From CBDHEY01 sp965262305 (lineage in GTDB: Bacteria; Pseudomonadota; Gammaproteobacteria; Pseudomonadales; Cellvibrionaceae): DNA of 64,000 nt. Positions within the stretch are counted from its first letter, which is position 1. Every line of letters begins with the position of its first letter. Positions 19,382 through 26,120 of this stretch are shown here, one piece after another. The notes under the pieces are model-generated. The model ran no database searches, was not told the origin of the DNA, and saw only the letters and a program-made list of their open reading frames with translations. The position numbers and the translations under genes are program-made. The DNA lies in contig CBDHEY010000004.1 in the NCBI GenBank assembly GCA_965262305.1, positions 992,001-1,056,000 of the forward strand, read 5' to 3'.

Positions 19382-19747
19382 TTAAATGGTAAATAAGTGA
19401 GGGGATTTCGGGTATGATGCTTCACTAGAAGGGCAAAAAGGTAGTTTATTCTTCCTATACCCCGCAAATTGTTGCCTCACCTTAGCCTTTTCCTTATTTG
19501 GAATGCCCGAGTGCATTGGGCCTGCAGGAACAAATACCGCCGGAATATGCGCAAACTGGAGCGCTCCTATTAACATTCTTGGAACGATTTTATCGCAAAC
19601 ACCCAAGAACATATTGCCATCAAACATGTTGTGTGACAGCCCAACCGCTGCCGCCATAGCCACAACTTCACGGCTGAACAAGCTCATTTCCATGCCCGGC
19701 TGACCTTGTGTCACCCCATTATACCCAGGCTTTATAAAGGCTCCGGG
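19382..19747 (-). pseudogene. edd: 6-phosphogluconate dehydratase (Edd) fragment
   Basis: The segment reads GVTQGQPGMEMSLFSREVVA, then LSHNMFDGNMFLGVCDKIVP and PAVFVPAGPMHSGIPNKEK. This is the highly conserved Edd/IlvD core that includes the Cys of the iron-sulphur cluster (GVCDKIVP). Edd catalyses the first step of the Entner-Doudoroff pathway. The text degenerates after RQQFAGYRKNK, with a trace of EASY, and ends in a stop at 19382. Upstream a stop follows at 19748. About 90 of the ~600 expected residues remain. An IlvD origin is less likely given the VTQGQPGMEMSLFSR spelling. Confidence 0.8.
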
Positions 19748-20024
19748 CTAGCGTTGAAAAAATTCAGAAAATTAAAGCTCGTTACCCTAAAGTCATTAAT
19801 TTTAGGTTTTGCAAAGTATGATTCCTACTGCATGTGGGCCGCGTAAACCTAATCTACTTGGCGCCTAATAAATTATTTCTTCAGGTAATAATAAAAATAA
19901 TATATATTCTCACTCTGGAATTTCCTTGTTGGGAGAATTCAAAGGAAGCTGCCAATTCTTCGCTTAGGGGGACTTAGAGTGAGGTGTTGGCGCGTTGAAA
20001 TTTACACTTTTGGGACATAAAAAT
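19748..20024. other. non-coding flank upstream of the lipoprotein pair
   Basis: There is no gene here. It separates the edd relic from the lipoprotein gene at 20025 and probably contains the promoter of that gene. Bases 19241-19381, between the transposase and the edd relic, are also without a recognisable gene. Confidence 0.35.
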
Positions 20025-20744
20025 ATGAAAATAACACTATTATTATCTATTCTGACTATTGTTTTTGCCTCTGGTTGCGCGGTTAATCCACAGTTGCCGG
20101 TTTCTTATCAAAGTGAAAGCTTAACGGCTGAAGACTCTGTTGTGGTATTGATGGATTCTTTGCCGGCTCCGACAATGACATACCCTGGTGCCGGATGTTT
20201 ACTTTGCTTGGCGGCTGCATCTGCTGGAAATCAAGATCTAACGAAGCACGCTAAAACATTGTCCACTGACGATATCCAAAGCTTTGTGAAAGAAGCCGAA
20301 ATGGCATTAAAGAATGCCGGTATTGCGGTTCAAGAAATTGAAAGCAATCAGATCGTAATTAAAGATTTACCCAAATTTTCGTCGAAAGAGTTAAATACTG
20401 CTAAGAAAAATTTTGGTAAATTGAAAGACACATACTCGGCATCAAAGTATCTAGTTATCGATATTAATTATGCAGGTATTCAAAGAACATATTCCAGTTA
20501 TGTTGCAACGAGTGAGCCTCACGCCGTAGTGGCCGGAGCGCTATATTTGGTAGATTCTGCTACTAATAAGTACGACTGGTATGTACCGCTGTCTATCAAA
20601 CGTTTCGCTGATGGTCCTTGGAAAGAAAAACCTGATTTCCCGAATATGACAAATGCCTATTATCAGGCTATTGAAGATGCGAGACAGAAGCTTATCTCTC
20701 CATGGGGCGGCGCAGCAACCCCAGAAGTCTCAGAAGCTAAATAA
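20025..20744 (+). CDS. lipoprotein of unknown function (first of a pair)
   Basis: About 239 residues from the ATG at 20025. That start puts the signal peptide (MKITLLLSILTIVFASGC) at the front with lipid-Cys18; an in-frame TTG at 19995 would add an unlikely leader. The mature protein has a double-Cys segment GAGCLLCLAAA near residue 57, a mixed alpha/beta body, and a YLVIDINYAGIQRTYSSYV stretch reminiscent of periplasmic lipoproteins that assemble into envelope complexes. I do not recognise the family. It is followed after 65 bases by a second lipoprotein, but a strong terminator lies between them. Confidence 0.72.
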   Translation: MKITLLLSILTIVFASGCAVNPQLPVSYQSESLTAEDSVVVLMDSLPAPTMTYPGAGCLLCLAAASAGNQDLTKHAKTLSTDDIQSFVKEAEMALKNAGIAVQEIESNQIVIKDLPKFSSKELNTAKKNFGKLKDTYSASKYLVIDINYAGIQRTYSSYVATSEPHAVVAGALYLVDSATNKYDWYVPLSIKRFADGPWKEKPDFPNMTNAYYQAIEDARQKLISPWGGAATPEVSEAK

Positions 20745-20751
20745 TAAAATT

Positions 20752-20781
20752 ACGGCACAATCTCAAAGTTGTGCCGTTTTT
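20752..20781 (+). terminator. rho-independent terminator
   Basis: A perfect 9-bp stem, ACGGCACAA with TTGTGCCGT around an 8-base loop, runs into a TTTTTCT tail. It directly follows the first lipoprotein gene. Confidence 0.88.
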
Positions 20782-20809
20782 CTATCTGTAGTATGGGGAG
20801 GGTAGTTTC

Positions 20810-21718
20810 GTGTTTTTAAAATTATTGATATCGCTATGCATTCTTTTATTGGGCGGTATTCTTTCCGGTTGTAATTCTTCAGGAGTTAAGGAGATAGCGT
20901 CTGTACCTGAAGTTCCTGAAATTAAACCTGTAGACGATTCTCTGTTGTTTTTAAACTTTTCTGAAAGTCCTTCAATAGAGTTTCTTGGGACAATTAATAC
21001 TGATCGAAGCCATAAAGCCGATGGGGCGATGTTGTACCCCGGTGATACAGTAGGTGTTTTTCTTGCTGCTATTTTCACTCATGCAGCAATTAATGCTGGC
21101 GCTAAGAACGGCAAGCAAGCTAAGTTACAAGCAGAAGCGGATAAAATTTTGGAGCCTTATTTCGAAGATATTGAGAAAGTGACGCCAAACTTTTTGGTTG
21201 ATAAAGGTATGAGTCTACGCAGCCGTGGCGTTCATTTGTATGATTCAAATACACCTCAGTCTGAGAATGTTTTGGTCATGGATCTTAAGCCTACCTATTA
21301 CTTGTCTCAGTCCGAAGATGCGCTGTCATTGAATCTTTCGGGACGCGTTTACGAGTCGCGAAGATCTGCTGAGGAAATTGATACGGTATCTATCCAGTAT
21401 ATTAGTACCTCTCCCGTTTCGAAAATGGATATACAAGGAGATGAAGATGACGCTGGTATGTCTATAGATATTTCTGAGTGGTCTAAAAATATCTTTGAGT
21501 TGGCGCTAGATTTGTATTGGTCGAGTTCTGATTCTCTCAGTAGTGCCGCACAAACAACTATTCGTTATCGCTTCGGCAGTGAGGCTAAGTCTGAGAGAGG
21601 TTATCTCATACGAAAAGATTGTGATCGTCTAACGTTTAAAACACTTCATGGAGATATTAAGTCCGTTCCTTTGGGTGGTGGAGCGGATTGTGTTAAGACA
21701 CTAACGCGGATGAATTGA
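20810..21718 (+). CDS. lipoprotein of unknown function (second of a pair)
   Basis: A 302-residue lipoprotein starting at GTG 20810, with GGGAGG about 9 bases upstream. The signal peptide ends ILSGC (Cys21). The mature part contains a small-residue helix (FLAAIFTHAAINAGAKNG, about residues 83-100) and later RGVHLYDSNTPQSENVLVMDL and ETDxxSIQYIST-like strands. A Cys pair near the C-terminus (KDCDRLTF and GADCVKT) may form a disulphide. The overall plan resembles its upstream neighbour (both are periplasm-facing lipoproteins with a membrane-type small-residue segment), so the two may work together. No known family is recognised. Confidence 0.7.
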   Translation: MFLKLLISLCILLLGGILSGCNSSGVKEIASVPEVPEIKPVDDSLLFLNFSESPSIEFLGTINTDRSHKADGAMLYPGDTVGVFLAAIFTHAAINAGAKNGKQAKLQAEADKILEPYFEDIEKVTPNFLVDKGMSLRSRGVHLYDSNTPQSENVLVMDLKPTYYLSQSEDALSLNLSGRVYESRRSAEEIDTVSIQYISTSPVSKMDIQGDEDDAGMSIDISEWSKNIFELALDLYWSSSDSLSSAAQTTIRYRFGSEAKSERGYLIRKDCDRLTFKTLHGDIKSVPLGGGADCVKTLTRMN

Positions 21719-21741
21719 TTAATCATTGGTGTTGGCGTTGT

Positions 21742-21960
21742 TCAGTTAGAGTTATTAAGGAATTGAAGTGCTTTTCTCAGCACTTCAATTCCTGCTCCAT
21801 TTTTACAGGCTTCTTCCGTTAATTTCTTTCTAAACAACCTTGCATTAGTCTGACCTTGAAATAATCCGAGCATATGTCGTGTTATATGATGTAAACGCAT
21901 ACCTTCCGCGAGTTGACGCTCACAGTATTCAACATATATAGCTGATTCTTGATGCAGAAA
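21742..21960 (-). pseudogene. dusA: tRNA-dihydrouridine synthase A, C-terminal relic
   Basis: The minus strand reads YVEYCERQLAEGMRLHHITRH followed by MLGLFQGQTNARLFRKKLTE and ends GIEVLRKALQFLNNSN at a TGA (21742-21744). The RHMLGLFxGxxxAR signature is diagnostic of the DusA C-terminus. Only ~70 of about 330 residues remain; beyond 21960 the sense is lost. The TIM-barrel flavin domain is gone, so no dihydrouridine synthase is made from here. The relic contains a perfect 14-bp inverted repeat (21759-21792). Confidence 0.8.
21759..21792. repeat. perfect 14-bp inverted repeat
   Basis: GGAATTGAAGTGCT and AGCACTTCAATTCC are separated by six bases. It falls inside the dusA relic, where it encodes GIEVLRKALQFL, and could now serve as a transcription end for the upstream lipoprotein gene. 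The T-run after it is poor. Confidence 0.75.
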
Positions 21961-22050
21961 AGGTAAAAATAGCTAAGCCGGAGAGGAATTGAGTTATAGT
22001 GGAAGTGAACAACATATCTTTTTTATAAATAAGACTGTATGTAAAAAAGA

Positions 22051-22091
22051 CCGTCGCCCTAAGGAGATTCAAGGGATGGGTTCGGCGACGG
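22051..22091 (-). terminator. terminator after the thioredoxin-like gene
   Basis: CCGTCGCC (22051-22058) pairs with GGCGACGG (22084-22091). On the minus strand a TCTTTTTT tail follows. The loop is long, about 25 bases. Confidence 0.65.
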
Positions 22092-22101
22092 CCGGTAAAC
22101 T

Positions 22102-22515
22102 TTATAGTCTAGAGATCAGGTTTGATATCTCTTCCGTGTTTCCGATTGTTGTATCTCGATAAAGCTCTTTGTTCTTATCGACTATGACAAGTGTTGGGAA
22201 AGTCTTAATATCGTATTCTAAAAATGTTTTGTTACTTGTATCGACGTGAGAGGGTACGTTGATTTGATACTTTTTGTTGTAGTCCTGTAAGTCTTTTTCC
22301 GCAGTCCAAAGATGGGAAACCACAATCTGCCAATTTAGTTCTGGATGCTGTTTAACTAATTTGTTGAAGGCATTTTGGGAGTCTTCACAGTTCTTAGCGT
22401 CTTCAGGACGTGTGTCCACCAAATACCAATCGCACCAGGTTGCCGTAAAAAACAAACCGGTTGGTTTACTCTTTACATTAGCAATAGTGAGCTTTGCAAT
22501 GTCTTCATCGAACAC
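22102..22515 (-). CDS. thioredoxin-fold protein, possibly N-terminally truncated
   Basis: 137 residues from a GTG at 22515. The pattern PTGLFFTATWCDWYL, later WQIVVSHLW and FLEYDIKTFPTLVIVDKN (cis-Pro in FPT) is that of a thioredoxin fold. The active site is unusual: TWCDWY has the first Cys but not the second of CxxC, with the next Cys 14 residues later (DAKNC). No ribosome site is evident before the GTG, and the frame stays open upstream (FQKNVPDSIPQT) to a stop at 22567-22569 without an ATG, so a signal peptide and start may have been lost. It could be a live short gene or a decaying one; the terminator downstream is intact. Confidence 0.55.
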   Translation of the reverse strand: MFDEDIAKLTIANVKSKPTGLFFTATWCDWYLVDTRPEDAKNCEDSQNAFNKLVKQHPELNWQIVVSHLWTAEKDLQDYNKKYQINVPSHVDTSNKTFLEYDIKTFPTLVIVDKNKELYRDTTIGNTEEISNLISRL

Positions 22516-22590
22516 CGTCTGTGGTATGGAATCGGGAACGTTTTTTTGGAAAGCAATTCCAGTTTGTTATCTAAGGAGGCGTTTGACTCG

Positions 22591-22746
22591 ATGAAATCAG
22601 CGATTACGTCATTAAGCGAAGATGACGAATACCAAAGAGAATATGGGCATTTTGTTGAGGCAATGTCCTACGCGGATGACGAAGACAATATTGGTTTTGA
22701 TGAAGCGAAAGAAAACCTTGAAGAGATGGTAAGCTATTTCAGTTAA
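22591..22746 (+). CDS. small acidic protein, unknown (immunity-like)
   Basis: 51 residues, strongly acidic (begins MKSAITSLSEDDEYQ, ends EENLEEMV-type helix and SYFS). A full AAGGAGG site lies at 22573-22579, 11 bases before the ATG, slightly long spacing but a perfect sequence. It is divergent from the thioredoxin-like gene and lies 64 bases upstream of an Rhs core relic in the same orientation. Small acidic proteins beside Rhs fragments are often immunity proteins or their remnants. That role is inference; the family is not recognised. Confidence 0.45.
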   Translation: MKSAITSLSEDDEYQREYGHFVEAMSYADDEDNIGFDEAKENLEEMVSYFS

Positions 22747-22810
22747 GAATTGAGAGGTGAATAGAAAAACCGGTAAGCATCGATACGAGATTAGGTTGAA
22801 CTGTAACTGA

Positions 22811-22888
22811 TACCACCTAAGAGCGAGATATTACGACCAGGGTGTGGGTCGTTTTACGCAAATGGATACTTGGATGGGGCGGCCTTGA
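22811..22888 (+). pseudogene. Rhs/YD-repeat core fragment
   Basis: The frame reads YHLRARYYDQGVGRFTQMDT then WMGRP and a stop. LRARYYDxxxGRF is the hallmark of the RHS-repeat-associated core domain that precedes the polymorphic toxin tip. Only 25 codons remain, preceded directly by a stop. It is a scrap of a much larger Rhs gene. Confidence 0.75.
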
Positions 22889-22932
22889 ATCCTGCCTTTT
22901 GACTAATCAAATAGGAGAGTTAGAGTCGTTGA

Positions 22933-23031
22933 GATATAAGCTCAGATAACGCGGGGCTTATTTATGTCTGTAATCCTTGTGGTGTCCAATATGGGCCGGT
23001 GCGTCCAGGAAATAAGGGGGTTGCTCTTTGA
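22933..23031 (+). pseudogene. possible C-terminal tail of the Rhs-associated or another lost gene
   Basis: A 32-codon frame without a start reads DISSDNAGLIYVCNPCGVQY and ends GPVRPGNKGVAL at a TGA. The composition is protein-like, and it follows the Rhs scrap by 44 bases in another frame. The family is unknown. Confidence 0.3.
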
Positions 23032-23053
23032 TAAACTTTTTTATTAACCCTAA

Positions 23054-23100
23054 AAACATCAAAACTCTAACAAAATCAATTTGTTAGAGTTTTGATGTTT
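23054..23100 (-). terminator. terminator of ssrA with a perfect 21-bp stem
   Basis: Bases 23054-23074 and 23080-23100 are perfect complements around the loop ATCAA. On the minus strand the stem begins at the very last base of the tmRNA CCA end and is followed by TTA and T-rich sequence. Confidence 0.85.
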
Positions 23101-23456
23101 GGTGGAGCCGGGGGGATTTGAACCCCCGTCCGTCAGCACTCCCTCCGCGGTTCTACATGCTTAGATTCCGTCTATTGATTTAACCCTCTAGCGGCCCGGC
23201 GGGCAGGGCGTTAGTGGCGAGTTCGCTTTAAGTTTAACAATGCCATCACGATCTAAATGACACAGCGATCCAGTTCTATATGACAGTTGACTCCGCGATA
23301 CTGGCACCTTGGAGAAAACCGTAGCAGGCTTAAGCTGCTAGAGCGTAAGAATCGTCGTTTGCAACTATTCTTGTACAGCTTTGGATTTACGTGATTGGCT
23401 GCCATCACGACATGCACCTTGGTCTTCGTTACCGGCGTCGAATCCTAATCGGCCCC
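23100..23456 (-). ncRNA. ssrA: transfer-messenger RNA (tmRNA)
   Basis: The minus strand starts GGGGCCGATTAGGATTCGAC, the canonical tmRNA 5' end, and finishes with the tRNA-like T-arm and acceptor GGTTCAAATCC...GGCTCCACCA with an encoded CCA. The resume codon and tag lie at 23362-23330 and encode ANDDSYALAA followed by TAA, a variant of the gammaproteobacterial ANDENYALAA tag that keeps the ALAA degron recognised by ClpXP. The RNA rescues stalled ribosomes with SmpB (gene at 27099-27581). The 3' end of ssrA is a common integration site, and the region beyond it here is full of relics. Confidence 0.97.
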
Positions 23457-23744
23457 GAAAATTGACTCAATTCAGATTTGAGTATTTTTTGACCTCAAAT
23501 TAAATCAAGCGTTCCAGCATACCAGTTTGATCAGCGTAGTACTAGTTTTCGATTTCGGCTTCGGATTAAAAAGTTATAACCCGGACGCTTTTTAAAATTA
23601 ATTTTCGTTCGAATAAAAACTTGAATGTTAGATGGTAGATTGTTTGAATTTTCGATCGGAATTCTTTTTATAAATTTTCTATGACATCTAAATACTTCAC
23701 TATAATTAAGCTGTTTTTCGTTCCTTTAGACAGGTTGACCGTGT

Positions 23745-24716
23745 GTGAATTCAGCGCCTAATGTGCTTTTCGACGGTAAACTTCGCGATCGCTCTCTTAG
23801 TATAGGTTTGATATTGGTTGGTGCTAATTTGGTGCTAATTAGTGTTTATTTGCTATTGATCGTAAAGTTTGGCGCCAAAGTCGAATATATAGATCCAATT
23901 GATACGCTTTTCGAAGCCAGTTCTGCATTCATTGCATTGTTTATGTTTGTTGTGGTGGCGTTTATTCGCGTTAAGTCAGTCATTCGAATCCCTTTGTTAG
24001 CGGGGCTTTTACTGATTCAGTTTGGCAGGGCCACAGATTGCCTAGATGAGTTTATTATTTTTTCTATTGCACATTGGTCTGCTCTTGGTGATGGGTTAAC
24101 ACTTCTTGGGGAGATACTTGCTGCATTTGCCGCAACTTATTGGTTGAAACAAGCTTACAAAGTTTCTGTGACAGACGAGCTGACTCAGCTTTATAACCGT
24201 CATTATCTTGAGAGTGTTTTTGAAAAAGCATCTTACTTTCGACGAAATTCCGATGAGAGTAATATTGCTCTGATTATGCTTGATGCCGACAATTTTAAAC
24301 GAGTCAATGATTGCTATGGTCATGCCACTGGCGATGATGTGCTTAAGGTGATGGCGAATCTTCTTCTAGAAAATACCCGAAAAACCGATGTTGTTGCCCG
24401 TCAAGGTGGTGAGGAATTTGAGGTTTTATTGCTACAAACTGATATTGGTGAGGCAGTTGCATTGGCTGAAAGGATTCGCTGCGCATTTGAGAACTATTCT
24501 AACCCTGCTTTACCTGCGTTTACTGCAAGCCTTGGTGTCGCAGAATATGTGTTTGGTGACGACATAAAATCGCTTCGCCGCCGCGCAGATATTGCCGTTT
24601 ATCAAGCAAAGAATAATGGCAAAAATCAGGTAATTCTTGCAGATAAAGTCAGTCACTCAGCAGGTTTGATTTCCGCTATTGTTAATGGTGAGCGTGCCTC
24701 AGCAAGTTCCATGTGA
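23745..24716 (+). CDS. membrane diguanylate cyclase (GGDEF)
   Basis: 323 residues starting at GTG. The first ~135 residues carry about five membrane helices (IGLILVGANLVLISVYLLLI is the first). The GGDEF domain follows from DELTQLYNRHYLESVF, with metal/substrate residues in LDADNFKRVND, the active-site motif GGEEF and an intact inhibitory I-site RKTD five residues before it. It should make cyclic di-GMP under product feedback control. No known sensor domain is attached, so the membrane part itself may be the sensor. It starts ~290 bases from the ssrA 5' end on the opposite strand and is followed by the protease-FHA pair in the same direction. Confidence 0.92.
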   Translation: MNSAPNVLFDGKLRDRSLSIGLILVGANLVLISVYLLLIVKFGAKVEYIDPIDTLFEASSAFIALFMFVVVAFIRVKSVIRIPLLAGLLLIQFGRATDCLDEFIIFSIAHWSALGDGLTLLGEILAAFAATYWLKQAYKVSVTDELTQLYNRHYLESVFEKASYFRRNSDESNIALIMLDADNFKRVNDCYGHATGDDVLKVMANLLLENTRKTDVVARQGGEEFEVLLLQTDIGEAVALAERIRCAFENYSNPALPAFTASLGVAEYVFGDDIKSLRRRADIAVYQAKNNGKNQVILADKVSHSAGLISAIVNGERASASSM

Positions 24717-24851
24717 GTTATCAAGCAAATAAAAGTCGATTGTGGTCAACCTCGGTCTCTGTTGTGGCGAGAGATTATCAGCAATGGATTGCGAGGAAAT
24801 AAAGATTCGCGATACCATTGTTGGAATTGATGGTTGGTCTAAGGAATTTGG

Positions 24852-26120
24852 GTGAATCCACTGCTTTTTTTGTTTGTTTTTATGGGGTCTATCTTTTTAT
24901 ATCTCCCGGTTAATGCTTCAAACACCGAAAAAATCTTTTCTCAAAATAAAAACAGCTTATTTCAAATTCGTGTGGTTGATCGAGAATCAGACAGTAAATC
25001 TTCAATTGGCTCAGGTTTTCTTGTAAGAGACGAGTTCTCCGTTGCGACTAACTATCATGTGATTTCCACGGTCATTGCTGATCCAGAAAAATATCAAATT
25101 CTTTTTGTTCGTGAAGACGATTCAGAAGGCGAGCTGGAAATCGAAGACTTCGATATCGTGAATGATTTGGCGGTTTTAAAGAGTATAGAGCCGCTGGGCG
25201 TTCCTATTCCTTTCGCGTCGGAGCAGGCCAATAAAGGGGCGTTAATATACGCGCTGGGCAACCCTCTTGATTTAGGTATGACTATTGTACCAGGCACTTT
25301 TAATGGCCTCGCGGATCATGCTTATTACGAACGTATTCATTTTTCCGGCTCTATAAATTCAGGTATGAGCGGGGGACCTGTTTTAAATCAAGCGGGTGAA
25401 TTGATTGGAATTAATGTAGCGACTGCGGGGAACCAGGTGAGCTTTTTGGTTCCAGCCTCTAAATTAAAAAGTCTGGTCGAAAGCTTTGATTCTGAAAAAG
25501 CACAAATTAGCCTATCGGAAAAAGCAGAAACTCAATTGTATGAAAGTCAGAAGAACCTAATTGGGAAACTGTTAGAAAAACCTTGGCCTACAGATAAACT
25601 TGGTCTAACGCAGGTGATTGGAGAGATACCTGGGCTCGTGAGTTGTTGGGGGCGCTCTTCACGAGACGATCAAAGAGATAACCCGATTGTAGAGATTTCT
25701 AAAGGCTGTTCTTTACAAGATAGTATTTATATCAGTCGATCTATGACAACGGGTAGTTTGGAATACGAGTTTTATTGGATAGAAGCAAATGGCGTTGATG
25801 ATAAAAAATTTGTACGCTATTTATCCAAAAATATGGGAGGTTTTCCAGCAAATCGCGCTGGTAAAGACGATGTGTCTGAATTCCAATGTCACGAAGATTT
25901 TACGCAGATCCCTAGTGAGAAAAAGCTTTCTTCAGTAGCAAAGTCGGTTTTTTGTGTCCGGCGTTATAAAAAGTTTTCTTCTCTTTTCGATGTTTTTTAT
26001 ATTCGTTTAGCGCGGCGCAACGAAAATGCATTTATTAGTCATTTTACCCTTGCGGGCGTGAGTCAAGAATCGGCAAAGCATTTTTCGCGTGTATTTTTTG
26101 AGAGTGTCACATGGCCATAG
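24852..26120 (+). CDS. secreted trypsin-like serine protease with unknown C-terminal domain
   Basis: 422 residues from a GTG with AAGGA upstream. A signal peptide or anchor (LLFLFVFMGSIFLYLPVNAS) precedes a DegP/HtrA-type trypsin fold with the full triad: His in ATNYHVIS, Asp in DIVNDLAVLK and Ser in GMSGGPVLN (residues ~70-185). No PDZ domain follows. The C-terminal ~210 residues contain several Cys (LVSCWGRSS, SKGCSLQD, FQCHEDF, FCVRRY) and no family I know. The stop codon lies inside the next gene (10-base overlap), so the two are translationally coupled. The protease probably acts in the periplasm on a substrate linked to its FHA partner. Confidence 0.85.
   Translation: MNPLLFLFVFMGSIFLYLPVNASNTEKIFSQNKNSLFQIRVVDRESDSKSSIGSGFLVRDEFSVATNYHVISTVIADPEKYQILFVREDDSEGELEIEDFDIVNDLAVLKSIEPLGVPIPFASEQANKGALIYALGNPLDLGMTIVPGTFNGLADHAYYERIHFSGSINSGMSGGPVLNQAGELIGINVATAGNQVSFLVPASKLKSLVESFDSEKAQISLSEKAETQLYESQKNLIGKLLEKPWPTDKLGLTQVIGEIPGLVSCWGRSSRDDQRDNPIVEISKGCSLQDSIYISRSMTTGSLEYEFYWIEANGVDDKKFVRYLSKNMGGFPANRAGKDDVSEFQCHEDFTQIPSEKKLSSVAKSVFCVRRYKKFSSLFDVFYIRLARRNENAFISHFTLAGVSQESAKHFSRVFFESVTWP

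Noticed and set aside
19261..19467. Minus-strand 68-codon open frame next to the edd relic
   Set aside because: No start site or recognisable family. Faint likeness to the Edd C-terminus (ADGSL) is too weak to claim.
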